From assembly GCF_048544455.1 (NCBI RefSeq), contig NC_133532.1:84151156-84215155 (forward strand): a stretch of 64,000 nt of DNA. The letters run 5' to 3'. Of this stretch, positions 41,702-52,490 are shown piece by piece. The notes below the pieces were generated by a model. That model saw nothing but the letters and a program-made list of their open reading frames with translations. It was not told where the DNA came from and ran no database searches. The translations under genes and the position numbers were made by a program. The DNA is from Silene latifolia (lineage: Eukaryota; Streptophyta; Magnoliopsida; Caryophyllales; Caryophyllaceae). Each line of letters begins with the position of its first letter. Positions within the stretch are counted from its first letter, which is position 1.

Positions 41702-42803
41702 GTTAGCCGTACCAAACCTACCACGCCTGGAAGATAATCTGGTAGCTGCAACATAAAACACTATATTAACAATAAGAATAAGGTCATTACAAATATACTC
41801 CTCTGAGTAAAAAAGAACAAAGAAAAAACTTACCACCAGAAATAGAAACCTCACCAGGCTTGGCAGGCTTGAGAGCCCTGGGGACATTTTCAGCCTTCAA
41901 GCAACATGGAAATTGAGCAGCCTTGCTGCAATACGGCCACGACCTTTCAATAGAAGGGAGAGCCAAGAAAGCAGTTACCCTCTCAGAAGGATAATTCACA
42001 TTATACACCCAATCATCCACTGAAAAACAAGGTACACTCTGTTAAATATTTCCTGCTTTCTTTTTTACTAACAGAATATGTGCAGGAAAGATAAGACAGC
42101 AAAAACTTACCAGCAACACAAGCATCATAGTTGAGATACACCAGGTCAGGCCCAATAGAATTGGTCTTGATAAACATATAGCCAGCAGCCCAATTCTTAT
42201 CAGCACCGCTGTCCAAATAGCTGAAAAGAGGAGTAGTCGAAGGCCTAGCCTTGAAATTACCCTACCAGGGCTATGGGTCTTCAAAAGATAGCAGCTCTTT
42301 AGATCACCCAGAGTGAAGGACAGGTTATGCATCCCACACAGAAACTCGATTGAATGAACTACGTTCCAGACTGAAGGCATAATTTGGTATGGCGGAACAC
42401 CAATCTCCTTGATCACCTCCACCATCAAAGAAGAAATAGGCAATTTGCAACCAGCCCTAAAAGCCCAATCATGAATACAGAACCAACCAGGATAAGCCCA
42501 GTCAGCCCTGATCGTTGAATCTTCAGGGATCCAGACTTCACAATCAACAGGGATAACTCCCCTATCCTTCAAAATACCCTCAAACTCAGGTTTGAGACGG
42601 TTGGCAAGGCTGAAGTACTCGCTAAGTGCTTTTGTTGGCTTAAATTCGAATTCGCCATGAAAGATAGACACCATCTCTACAGCAGTAGTACCAGATGGAA
42701 TTTCAGAAGACTCGGGTTTATTTTCAGAAGTTTGTTCAGGATTTGGAACATCAGGAGTACCAGAAGCAAGTGCTCCCCTAGTCGATTTCCTTTTTACAAC
42801 CAT
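41702..42803 (-). pseudogene. 5' exons of the Tat-A antisense gene (gypsy-type transposase-like domain)
   Basis: Exon 1 (42803-42110) begins MVVKRKSTRGALASG and contains IRADWAYPGWFCIHDWAFRA, SSLMVEVIKEIGVPPYQIMP, SVWNVVHSIEFL. This pattern resembles the 'putative gypsy type transposon' domain (Pfam Transposase_28). A frameshift near 42270 precedes GADKNWAAGYMFIKTN, and the exon ends at donor GTAAGT (42109-42104). Exon 2 is 42019-41834 (VDDWVYNVNYPSERVTAF), with CAG acceptor and GTAAGT donor in matching phase. Exon 3 starts at 41745, is cut at 41702 by Tat-B, and resumes at 15466. The gene is antisense to Tat-A pol. Function unknown. Confidence 0.68.
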
Positions 42804-42932
42804 TATTTTGTTTTCTGGTAAACTGCGAGAAGATGGACAGAGGTTGAAGATGAAGATTGAAGAAGAAAATTAGAAAAATTTCAGAAGAATTATTCGAGTT
42901 TTTGGTGAAGAATAACGCAAGAGTAAAAGGAG

Positions 42933-42940
42933 TATTTATA
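42933..42940 (-). promoter_or_regulatory. TATA box of the Tat-A antisense gene
   Basis: The minus strand reads CACTATAAATACTCC, about 130 bp upstream of the ATG at 42803. It would drive transcription away from the 3' LTR. Confidence 0.6.
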
Positions 42941-43119
42941 GTGCGATGAAAATCTAGGATTACTGCAAGTTGCACACGGTTATTCAGAAAGTTGCAGTAA
43001 ATAGACACTTGTCGCATTCATATCAACTAGTCGTTTCATTGCAATAATCACACTCAACTGTCTAAAGCAAGTTACTAAATGATGTTTATCTTCTCATTAC
43101 TGACCTGACTCAGCGACAA

Positions 43120-43139
43120 TGAGAAGATAAAGGGACAAT
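43120..43139 (+). other. Polypurine tract of Tat-A
   Basis: GAGAAGATAAAGGGACAAT ends at the 3' LTR start. Confidence 0.6.
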
Positions 43140-43830
43140 TGTTAAGCCTGATATTTCCACGATATATACAGGGTATGATTATGCCCTGGCCTGACGTTCA
43201 GGATAGAAGCCTAAAGATAATTCAGACTAGTCACCAGGCAGGAGAGGACAACGGTCAAACACGAAGACACCAGTTGACCAAGTCAGCAAGGAATATATGG
43301 AGTAATTATCATATAATTATGGTAATTAAATCGGCATTAAAGGAGAATAATTAGTCATAATCATGGAGCATTTGCCCGGCTAATTAGGCGCGTCCAAGAT
43401 AGCAATCAATGGAGTCATTAAAGGAGAATATTGTGTCATTAAAGAGGAAGATTTTGCGGTTATATGGAGATTGCTATATAAGAGAGGTTGAAGACCATTT
43501 GAAGACACATCCTATTACGCACCATCATACAAGACAAGATTACAAGGCTTACTATTACAATACTTAGAGCAAAAAATACATTGTATAAACCTAAGATACA
43601 ATTATTCTCCTAATATTATAGTGAAACCTCTCCTGTTTTGGTGCCCGTGGTTTTTTCCCATTCAAGGATTTTCCACGTACAAAATTACCGTCTCTTTCGT
43701 ATTCTTTATTTTATTTTCTTTACGTTTTTTTTAGCATGCCCTGTAGTCATACACAAGATAAAGAACTAGTTAACCCTACTAATTCTCTACCGTGGCCTGA
43801 TTCAGCTCTGCGCATAATCTAGATAAAACA
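43140..43830 (+). repeat. 3' LTR of Tat-A
   Basis: It has the same 691-bp length as 6220-6910 with dispersed substitutions. The TATA box is at 43475-43481. It is followed by ACTGT. Confidence 0.9.
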
Positions 43831-43924
43831 ACTGTTATTATGCGTTTTAAATTTAAGATGGGTTAAATATAGGACAAAAGCAGATCGCATTAGAGAAGTA
43901 AAAATTTGAGATGAATAAAATAAA

Positions 43925-44026
43925 GGATTATTTCATGGGAATAATCCATCCTATGAGTGCCCTGCAAATAACACTTCATCCTATCAGTAATTCCAATTAA
44001 ATCCATCCTATCCCCTTTTCTTCCCA
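43925..44026 (+). repeat. Left terminal inverted repeat of the Pack-MULE
   Basis: It pairs with 45408-45509 in reverse orientation. It contains two internal ATCCATCCTAT repeats. Confidence 0.9.
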
Positions 44027-44717
44027 TAACACTCTCAGAAGACGGGCAACTTGTAGAACAGGTCACCCTTGTAAATGACACTAACAACTACAGGCAGACT
44101 GTTTTGAGACAGTCAACACCAAACCCCCACCACCCCATCATCATCGTCGACGGCCGCCGGAGACCTGGCCCACACCTCAAACACGACTCCCCTACATCAA
44201 CATTGTCACCTTTCAGTCTTTCACCACCAATTGAAACAACCGTCTCAATGTCGGAATCGAACTATCTATTGGCAGTCCGCAACCCCATCATTCACACTCA
44301 CCTTCTGCCGTCCAACTCCAATAATCGTGCATCACCCATCTACTAGTCTTTCTTTGAAGATGTCGTGAAAATTGATGACTTCCGTATGAATGAGAATGAA
44401 ATAAAAAAAGAAGAGAAAAGACCAAAGAGACATTATGATTGGAGACGAGGTCTTAGCAATAAATTGCAGTACGCAGGTTACCAAAGCGACTCGGAGTACA
44501 GATGATGAAACAATTCTATGTATAAATCTCCACTTATTTTACTTCCATTTGGTCCCTCAAACTTATCAGGAATGCGGAATGGGTTGATTGCATCTTTCCG
44601 TGACAAAGAATCCAAATATGAGATACGCAACTTGATCTAACACTAACAAAGTAATCACAAAAGTTCAACACTTAATTCTTATTTGAAATATGCAATCAAA
44701 GCCAAGTCTTTCAATAC

Positions 44718-44918
44718 CTATGAACCATCCCATAACTGACCCCAGTACACACTGCCGAACCCACCTTCTCCAAGTTTGTTGTCATAATTGAAATTGTTAG
44801 TCACTGAGTGTAATTCCTTCAAAGAAAAAATCCTCCACGGTGCCTTGTTTCCTTGTTTCCTCAATTTTATCAAGCCGAGCCTTGCAACACCATTGCTCCT
44901 CGCCGCAACCGACATCAA
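44718..44918 (-). pseudogene. Captured exon of a PTI1-like receptor-like cytoplasmic kinase
   Basis: The minus-strand frame contains WRIFSLKELHSVTNNFNYDN followed by the glycine-rich ATP loop LGEGGFGSVYWGQLWDGS. This matches the N-terminal part of PTI1-like Tyr/Ser/Thr kinases of the At3g15890 type as I remember them. The next codon is TAG, where Gln (CAG) is expected, directly before GTATTG, which looks like the source gene's exon-intron donor. So genomic DNA, not mRNA, was captured. The catalytic Lys, HRD and DFG regions are absent, so the fragment has no kinase activity. Confidence 0.8.
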
Positions 44919-45407
44919 TTCGAACCCATTTGATTCACATTATTCCAGCACCCGGTAGCCACCATGGTTACAACCCAAATCGACCAACCCGGATGCAGCT
45001 CACAACTTGGGCCCAACCTCTTAAAAAATCACTTCAACCTTCATTAAATCAATTCCTAAATCACCCTATTCAATTCACTAACACCAGCTCAACTTGCATC
45101 AAATCCGAACCAAATTAAGCCCAGAATTCCAAAGCAAATCCAAATTTTAATTTGATTCACATAATATTTTATAAAGAATTGGTGCTCTCTGCTCTCCGAC
45201 AACTTGTCGGAGTTCGGCGGCGGTGTGGTGGTGTTTTTGACGGTGGTGATTTTGGAGGTTGTTGAGTGGTGGTGATGGGCGAATGGGAGTTGTGATGGTG
45301 GTGAAGGAAAATCTGGAAATGAGGAAGAAGGAAGAAGTTTGCTTATAAAAAGGAGGAGGCGAGTGGTGACCTAATGTAACCGGTTAAAAAATTGGGTAAG
45401 TTTGTTT

Positions 45408-45509
45408 TGGGAAGAAAGGGGGATAGGATGGATTTAATCGAAATTACTGATAGGATGGAGTGTTATTTACAGGTCACTCATAGGATAGATTATTCTCATG
45501 AAATAATCC
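45408..45509 (-). repeat. Right terminal inverted repeat of the Pack-MULE
   Basis: Inverted copy of 43925-44026; its outer end AATAATCC abuts the 9-bp TSD. Confidence 0.9.
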
Positions 45510-45553
45510 TAAAATAAAAGGAGAATGCATAGAAAAATGCAAAAGATTTGTTC

Positions 45554-45560
45554 TATATAA
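45554..45560 (+). promoter_or_regulatory. Candidate TATA box of the P-loop ATPase gene
   Basis: TTCTATATAACC lies 48 bp before the ATG and 45 bp after the Pack-MULE end. The short distance to the ATG makes it tentative; the true start may lie within the Pack-MULE. Confidence 0.35.
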
Positions 45561-45607
45561 CCGTGGGTGATATTTGTGCTGACCAACTGTAAATGAATGT
45601 TTAAAAA

Positions 45608-47478
45608 ATGGTGGAGAGGTTTTTCATGGGTGGTGAGAGCAGCTGCATGTCTGATACGGAGGGGATAACACTGATCTCTGGGCCTCCATCATGGTAAGCA
45701 TACTCAACTTAATTCATCTTCAAGTTAACTAACTACTTGTACTTGAGATTTGTTTATATTTGATTGGGCAATTGGCAATTTGGCAGTGGGAAGACATCGC
45801 TGCTATTTCAGTACGCCTTCAACATCCTTACTCGTCACTTCAATGGTTACATCGTTTTTCTCTGCGATTATCGCCGTTTTCAATCCAATCCTCCTTTTCT
45901 TTCCCACGGACTTGATCCTACATCATCTCATATCTTTCACCGCATTCAAATCAAGTAACCTCCATTTTACTCCTCACTAACTAAAATGCACCCAACATTT
46001 AATTAATTAATTAATTAATTAATTACTCGTAATTGTTAATTACCGATTAAAAAGGTACATTGATAAGTGTGATGATGAAGCCCTCAAGAAATATTTTGCT
46101 GCCTTCCATCTCCTTAATCCTTGTCCTCTTGCTGTTATTATTGATGATTTCGGAGATTTCTTCCTTGATAGGTATTTCTTCCTTCATTTCTCTCCCCTAA
46201 TTTTACTCCACTTCATCAATTGCCAACCTAAGTAATTTATTGCTGTTTCAATGCTGTGATTTCACTCCATTGACTTGAAAGTGTGTGCACTAGGTCCATT
46301 ACTCCATTTAAGGGGGTGCAAGTGTTTGAATGGGATAGGAGAGTTAGGATGGGACATGGGGTGGAGGATTGTGTTTAATGGTGGTGGCCGGTGGGGTGGG
46401 TGGTACTAGATGTGAAATTGTCGGAAAATTTAAATTGGGTTAATTTGCACTTAGTCTTAAACGTTTTGAGGGTAAATTGCACATTTTAAAACATTTGGGG
46501 GCAATTTGCTACTTCCCCTTTAGGGGTGCTGTAGTGAAACTGATTGCAAAAGAGGTGAAATCAGCCACATTAAAATTACCTTCTAGGGAGGTCGGTTTGA
46601 TATCCAAAAACTGCTCAGCAACAGTCGGACAAGTGGGGAATGTTGGAGTGAAGTAGTGAACCCGTGTGAAGACTCCTCGTACAGTTAATTTGGTGTTATG
46701 GGCTCATCATATGAGCTTTTTGCCCCAAATTACCTTTTCTTAGCATTAGGATCCTAATGGCCCGGATTGCAATATGGTCAATCCTTTTTCCAATTAATTA
46801 AAACTAACTTCTACTCCCTTTTTTCCATCCGTTTCACTACATTTTTCAAAATTTCCCTCACAGATTTGCGTAAATGTAGTGAAATGAACTGAATGGAGGG
46901 AGTAATATTTTCTTTGCTTTTGGTGTCCACCAGTAAATGCCAACAGAGGTATGATAATGCTCGTGGAAGGGACTTGGCCATGGTTCGAGTGTTAGCCCTT
47001 TGTCAGAGTGCTATCCTCCATGCTAAGTAAGTTCCTCTGGGTATGCCTTCCGCCTTCTAATTGCATCTTCGGTCCCTTCATGTTTGACTTTGTTCATCTG
47101 TTTCTATCTTGTTAGTAAGACTGCACCTTGCAAGCTCTTCCTCTCTGATACGCACCATGGAGACTCTCCCAGGCTCTTCATTTACAAGAGATGGCTTTCA
47201 TCAATCTTCACTGTCCAACGTATCTTTCTTGCTTCCCTATTCTTACTTGTATGGTCTGATATTGTTGCATTCATCGAGTGACTATGATTGTTGCTTCAAA
47301 ATCTGATTTGCATATCATGATCACATTTTCTCCTGAAGGTGATGGATCAGGTTCTTTCCTTCTGAGAAATAGTGTCTCCGCTAATGAGAAAGGCAAAGGA
47401 ATCAAGAGTGCAAGATACTCTATAGCTCTTCACTACCTAGTTTTGGAGGGATTTGTGGAGGACGAACAGCTGCTGTAG
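45608..47478 (+). CDS. RecA/RAD51-like P-loop ATPase, SWSAP1-like (six exons, intact)
   Basis: Exons 45608-45693, 45787-45954, 46055-46171, 46934-47026, 47116-47219 and 47339-47478 join in phase at GT-AG sites to 708 bp (235 residues plus stop). A Walker A motif, GPPSCGKTSLLF, spans the exon 1-2 junction (residues about 25-36). A Walker B-like strand, [13 protein letters not shown], lies at about residues 108-120. Later come [19 protein letters not shown] and [13 protein letters not shown]. Size, motif spacing and the RIQIKY-type segment resemble SWSAP1, a RAD51 paralogue that acts with a SWIM-domain partner in homologous recombination. This is inferred from memory, and another RecA-like family is possible. 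It is the only undamaged gene in the window. Confidence 0.75.
46814..46902. mobile_element. Stowaway-like MITE in intron 3 of the ATPase gene
   Basis: The 89-bp element starts CTCCCTTTTTTCCATCCG, ends with the inverse (GAATGGAGGGAG), and is flanked by TA on both sides. Its arms CCATCCGTTTCACTACATTT and AAATGTAGTGAAATGAACTG pair, giving a hairpin, as in Tc1/mariner-derived Stowaway elements. Confidence 0.8.
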
Positions 47479-47885
47479 GACTTGCTTGCCTTGTTATGAT
47501 ATAGATAGAGAAAGAACAAAACAAAAGCCATCTCGAATGCCTTTTGCAAGGTCCTGCTATGGGTGAACCTATTGTATGTGAGTACTCCGCAACCCACATG
47601 GCCACATTACCGGTATTGTGAAGAGACTATACAGAGGAGAAGCTACTCTGAGACGAATCTGGTACTCTGTATGTAGCTGTATAGTGGCCTGTACAACTCG
47701 GCCGCAAACTTTAACTAGGTCAAAATCAGCAACCCTGAGCATGAAGTTTATGCCTGAAATGAGTTATTTTCCGTTAGTTTTCTGATGCTTCTATTTTCTG
47801 CGAATGTGGTCAATTTTTTGTCATCTTCATCTTTTTTATTTACATCTTAACTCAATCATCTCCGTCTTTCACAAATTCTCATTAT

Positions 47886-48062
47886 AGACGGGCACTATCC
47901 GTCTATACGTATAGACGGATACCATTTTCCCTCACAAAATACCCATTTGCCATAAAGTGGAAAGCACATGGGGGTGCCCACCTTATCCCCCTACCCATTT
48001 TATTAGAGGTCTTTACCCGTCTGTTCGCCCCACCCGTCTATACCAAGACCTATTGTCCGTCT
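47886..48062. mobile_element. Probable small MITE
   Basis: A 177-bp segment begins AGACGGGCACTA and ends with the near-inverse TATTGTCCGTCT, flanked by TTAT on both sides. A subterminal palindrome CCGTCTATACGTATAGACGG lies at 47899-47918. No coding capacity. The superfamily was not determined. Confidence 0.5.
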
Positions 48063-49412
48063 TTATTCTTCTTCTTCAGCTACTATTTTCATTTTCACAA
48101 CACCAACTTTATTGCCTACCAGCTATTCAATTATTCAAATCCCTTCTTCAAAAAGTGAAACAATAATACAAACATCAATTTTAATATTTTATAGTTTTTG
48201 AAATAAAAATCCAAAATTCCAAAGCCTTTCAAAATATCATTTACTCCGTATACTAGGTTTGCGACGCTTGCTTATGTGATATGCTTAGCCTATATTTCCC
48301 ACAACACAATATTTCCAAGATTCATGACATATCATGGGTTGTGGACATCTTAGGATATTTTGGACTCGGTTTTAACGAGTTCGGCTTTCGAAGCTGGTAC
48401 TTCATTTTTGAATAAATTGGTAAAAAAGAAAATGAGTAGTTAAAAAGTAAGGGCAACTGAGAGGAATAATTTTGATACGTACATTTTTGATTTTTTTTTT
48501 TTTTTTTTTTTTTTTTGCAATAATTTAGTTTAAATGTAAGTAGGGGCGGATTTAGCCTCTTTTTACTAGGGCTATAACCCTAGATGAATTACAAATATAT
48601 ATTTCAGTGCACGGAGTAGTCATTGCTACAGAATAGCGCATATGGTAATTGATGTGTACAAACTAGCTAGAAGGCCCTGGTTCGATTCAATCAAAAAAAT
48701 GTCCCGATTCGTAAATATCGACGACGTTTTAGTAAACGTCGACGACATTTTTCAAAAAAAAGACGACAATTGCCCCTACTATCTCACTAACACAAACACA
48801 ATTCTCTCTAACTCAAAAAACTCAAAAATCAACTTCCACCAACACTCAATCGATTCGGCCACCACCACTACCACACCGCTGCCGCTGCTACCACCACACC
48901 GCTGCTACCACAACACCCCTGCCGCCAACACCACGCCGATGCCGCTGCTACATACAAGGAAAGTGACTTTTCCTTTCTTTTTTGTTTTTGTTAAATTAGT
49001 TTAGAAATTGAATCTAATTGAGTTAAACTATGAAATTAAATAGTTTTCTTTCCTTTATTGTTATTGCTAATCGATTAAATTGATTGGATTTGGTAGTAAT
49101 AATTGAATTAGGTGAATTTAGTTTATGTTTTTGTATCCAATTAGTTGAATTATTATTGAGTTGGTTAGTTGTTTTGTGTTAATTTGTTGCTAATTAGTTG
49201 TAATTGTATTGTTGTTTTGTGTTAATTTGTTGCTAATTAGTTGAATCGGGTTGCTAAATAGGTTGAATTACATGTCGATTAATGTTGTTTTTTGTGTCGA
49301 ATGCTAGTCGAAAAAACTGGGGAAGGGGGAATCCATGGTCAAACGTGGGAAAATCACGTTTCAACCATGGACAAACGTTGGCATTTTACGTTTTAACCGT
49401 GGGAAACGTTGG
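48063..49412. other. Intergenic region
   Basis: AT-rich sequence without a credible gene. It holds a poly-T tract (about 48489-48516), a CCGCTGCTACCA-type minisatellite (about 48878-48950) that gives a spurious Thr/Pro frame, a 43-bp tandem duplication (49168-49200 and 49211-49243, GTTTTGTGTTAATTTGTTGC) and AAACGTGGGA/AAACGTTGG repeats before the next LTR. Confidence 0.55.
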
Positions 49413-49997
49413 TGATGGGGCATATTCTGCACCCGCTGACCAGTCAACATATTGAGCAAGGTCAAAGATATCCACAGCAAGTCAACATGCTTAGACAGCC
49501 TAACCGACGCTACGGGTCGGCCTGTCAGATGGGTCCCGGCCGGGCAACCAACCAAATGGGCACACATCCGCGAACTCATATCCAAGACCCCTCGGCGGTG
49601 AGTCAACAGGCCCGCCGCCGCCATGGGTCCCTCGGCCGAGGGGTAGATCAGTCTTTCCACCTGCTAGCCACTTGGCCACTTGGCCACTACGTGACAAAAG
49701 GTGAAAGTCTATAAATACTCCTCTACTCTCATTAAGTAAGAGATCCACAATTGAACCTAAGAATCACTATTCATCTGGTAATATCTTCCTTATCTCTCTA
49801 CAATATATACTTCGCCAAGTAACAACAACTTCTCTCTAAGTTTACTGACTTGAGCGTCGGAGTGAGTTCGCTCGGTCCAAAGCCGAGCCCTCAGTTTGTT
49901 CATCGTTTCAGGAGACCGCAAGGAGAAGCCAACCAAAGACGTCATTCTACAAGCACGGGTGGTGACAAATAATCGCTTCTGGAATTACACCCGAACA
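49413..49997 (+). repeat. 5' LTR of Tat-D
   Basis: It begins TGATGGGGCATATTC and ends CACCCGAACA directly before ATTGGCGCCGG. The 585-bp size and TATA box (TCTATAAATACTCC, 49710-49717) fit. There is no second copy in the window to confirm the ends. Confidence 0.72.
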
Positions 49998-49999
49998 AT

Positions 50000-50014
50000 T
50001 GGCGCCGGCCTGGG
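50000..50014 (+). other. Primer binding site of Tat-D
   Basis: TGGCGCCGGCCTGGG follows the LTR by two bases. It resembles the TGGCGCCGTCTGTGGG site common in Tat elements. Confidence 0.6.
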
Positions 50015-50718
50015 AAAAGATACTAGAAGCTAGTCACATTCATTCCCAAACAAAAAAAAAAAAACAAAACAAAAACCCACCCAAAAAGCTAAGAAGATGT
50101 CGAAACAACCAGAGAGGGTGTTGGTGGAAAACAAATTCTACCAAGACGACACATTCCACAACTCGTAAATCGGGCAGGTCCCACCGGCCAGTATCACGAT
50201 ACGACGAACGGACGCCAAAGGAACAAGATATGCCGCCGCCCGCCGACCAGGTCACCGCATGGGACACGTGGTTGATGCAAAGAAAGTCCGAAGCTACTCC
50301 CGGACATAATTGCTAGTACGCCGCCACACTCGCCACACCGACAAGAGCGGCGGAACCCGTCCGTAAGACCAGGGCCTTAATGTGACTCCAAGAGACTTGA
50401 ATGGAGCACTGGAAGAAGTCGGCCCTGTCAAGACGCCGAGGGAGCCCAGAGCGCTAGTGGTAGACCTTAGTCCTTCCCGCACTCGCGGGGAGGATGGCGC
50501 GCCGCCGCCGACGAGGCACCCCCGGAGGAGTGAAAGGAGTCGACTCACCGTAGTCGGAGAAGAAGCCCGACTCACCAAAGTCGGAGAAGAAGCCTTTCCC
50601 GCCACGGGGAGAGGAGCCGGACTAGGGATGTGAGGAGCCGATCGCCGCGTGTCGTTCGACACGTGGTCGACACCCCTCGCCGCCTCGTCCTAGATACCCC
50701 GGTGCCGACTAAGTCAAG
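50015..50718 (+). pseudogene. Tat-D leader and gag N-terminus, degenerate
   Basis: A Lys/Arg/Asn-rich leader is followed by sequence resembling the charged, Pro/Ala/Glu-rich N-terminus of gag, including PADQVTAWDTWLM. Frames shift often. No capsid motif is present before 50719. Confidence 0.45.
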
Positions 50719-51480
50719 TTGCCACCTATAGCATACAAAGGAGAAGGCGACCCAACCGACCACGTCGAGGCTTACGAGTCTCACATGTCGGTATGGGAGC
50801 AACCCGACGAGGTTTGGTGCCGAATCTTCCCAACGACACTTTGCATGGGATGGCACAAAGTTGGTACAAGGGGCTACCCGACGGCCGGTATACTATTACG
50901 CCGACCTAAAGGACACGTTCCTAGCCCAAGTATTCTGCAACAAGAGGAGGGCCGTGGAGACCCCTCGGACCTCCCGACTATCGACAGAAGGAGGCGAATC
51001 TCTCCGGAGTTATGTGAAGAGGTTCGACGCCAAGGTTCAGCAGATTCGTGAGTGAACAATGAACCGGCGACCTTCGCGGCGATGAAAGGCCTCCCGAGAG
51101 GAGACCTAAAGAATGAGCTCATCAAGTGCGGCGGCCGAGACTAGACTCCGCCAGAAAATGGCCGATCAAGCCATTAAGGTGGAGGACTACCACAAAACCT
51201 GGGTAGGCCCCAGCGAGGCCGAGCACTCAGAAAGAAAAAGCCACCGGGAGGACAACCCGGATGAAAGACGCCGTGACGATAACAGTCACGGTCGACAGTC
51301 CACCAGAAATGTAACTCGGCGGACGCCGGGGAATTCGAACGAATCGCGAGGCGGTACAATGATCACACCCCCGGCCGTGTCCGCGCCGAGGTTTTCACCC
51401 CGAGCAAGAGCGAGGGTCGAAGTGGGAGAGACCTCCCGGCCGAGGAGTGACGGTGACACGAGCCGATCGTGAGTACCACG
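50719..51480 (+). pseudogene. gag capsid region of Tat-D
   Basis: The capsid start reads MPPIAYKGEGDPTDHVEAYE, RIFPTTLCMGWHK. After a frameshift in the middle it continues RPVYYYADLKDTFLAQVFCN, then GGESLRSYVKRFDAKVQQIR and a TGA near 51054. It becomes Arg/Glu-rich with no clear zinc knuckle. At least two frameshifts are needed to read it. Confidence 0.7.
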
Positions 51481-52490
51481 CCACACCGGCCACCTTATCG
51501 ACAATCGCTCGATCTCAAGAATGCCATTGAAGAACCGATCCGGAAGGGAGCCTTGGCAAGTATGTTGCCAAAGGCCAAAAGACGATGCCGACTTGTTCAA
51601 TAAGAAATCCGTCTTGAACGGATAGGAGTAATCCATGTTGTCATCCGGGGCAACGAGAACGGTGGGTTCGCTCACGGGCACAAACGGCACTGAACGAGCC
51701 GTATCAAAGCCATCAACTTTGTGCCAACACAAATGACTCCCGCTTCCAACATCCCCGATATAACTATTGGGAAGAAGGATTACGAGGGAGTCATCGCCCC
51801 TCACAAATGGCCCCACTCGTAGTCCACTTGGACATAGCCAACCACCCGGTGAAGAGGTGCATGATTGACACAGCGCCTACACAAACATTATGTACAAGCG
51901 AATGCTTTCTCAACCTCGGTCCGAAAGTTGAAGACTTGAGCCCCCGCACCAACCCGTTGACGACTTTTTTCGAGCTTCCCGTACCCCTTGGGTCAATCAG
52001 CCGCGGTGAGGTTCGGCGAGGGAAGTGCGGCCAAGAACGTTATGTCCGAGTTCGTGGTCATTGACGGCTCGTCCGCCTACAACGTTCTCATAGGCCGAGT
52101 CACCCCGAGCGAGGCCGATGCGGTAATGTCCATCCGGCTCGACATTGATGTATGTCTCGGACCGGGGGGAAGCGCATAAGCTCGTCTCAAAGAACGAAAA
52201 GAACGAAGTGGTCAATGTCCAAGTGTTCGCCAGAGGGTGCAACATGCAATCCTTCAAAGTGGCGAAGAAGTCAGAGAAGGGGAAGAGCCCATCCTTGCAA
52301 CAGGAGGGCGAGCGCATGGGTACCACCATCGGCATGGTCGAAGGAGCGGAGACCGAAGAGGTGGAGATTGACCCGAGCCGCACCGTAACTATCGGTGTTA
52401 ACACCGGGAGCCAAAGTTCGAGCCGCCCTCCTAGATCTCGCCGAGAAAGAACAAAGACGTCTTCGCCTACTCAGCGGCCGAGATGCCAGG
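51481..52490 (+). pseudogene. Tat-D protease region with a damaged active site
   Basis: From 51807 the frame reads VVHLDIANHPVKRCMIDTAP; the D-T/S-G-A-S active site has become DTAPT, so the key Gly is lost. ECFLNLGPKVEDLSPRTNPL and, after a frameshift near 51990, KNVMSEFVVIDGSSAYNVLI-GR follow, which is the second protease half. Downstream acidic linker text (EGAETEEVEIDPSRTVTIG) leads to RT. Upstream 51481-51806 is a degenerate gag-PR spacer. Confidence 0.7.

Larger units (their letters stand above)
6220..43830 (+). mobile_element. Tat-A: Tat-lineage Ty3/gypsy element with nested insertions
   Basis: Two near-identical 691-bp LTRs (6220-6910 and 43140-43830, TGTTAAG...AAAACA) bound the element. 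Flanks ACTAT (6215-6219) and ACTGT (43831-43835) are a TSD with one mismatch. A tRNA-Lys-type PBS follows the 5' LTR. Pol has the order PR-RT-RH-aRH-INT; the second, archaeal-type RNase H marks the Tat lineage. An extra multi-exon gene lies antisense between INT and the 3' LTR. Without the solo LTR (7048-8373) and Tat-B (15467-41701) the element is about 10 kb. Frameshifts and stops show it is inactive. Confidence 0.88.
43925..45509. mobile_element. Pack-MULE (non-autonomous Mutator-like element)
   Basis: Terminal inverted repeats of about 102 bp (43925-44026 and 45408-45509, GGATTATTTCATG...TTCTTCCCA, with roughly eight mismatches) enclose 1.4 kb. They are flanked by a perfect 9-bp duplication TAAAATAAA (43916-43924, 45510-45518), the hallmark of Mutator-like elements. 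No transposase is present. Internally it carries a kinase gene fragment (44718-44918, minus) and other non-coding sequence, including a Ser/Pro-rich stretch at 44104-44346 of unknown origin and a G-rich segment at 45200-45310. It would be mobilised in trans. Confidence 0.9.

Noticed and set aside
44104..44346. Plus-strand frame inside the Pack-MULE
   Set aside because: Ser/Pro/His-rich with no recognised domain; kept only as captured sequence of unknown origin.
48630..48690. A-box/B-box-like pair (TAGCGCATATGG ... GGTTCGATTCA) suggesting a tRNA or SINE
   Set aside because: No cloverleaf could be drawn, and no SINE body or TSD was found. The B box alone is weak evidence.
48642..49004. Plus-strand frame with Thr/Pro-rich end
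   Set aside because: Its second half is a CCGCTGCTACCA minisatellite; no homology signature and no promoter.
50294..52404. Several long minus-strand frames in the GC-rich Tat-D
   Set aside because: High GC suppresses stop codons on both strands; gag and protease motifs are on the plus strand.
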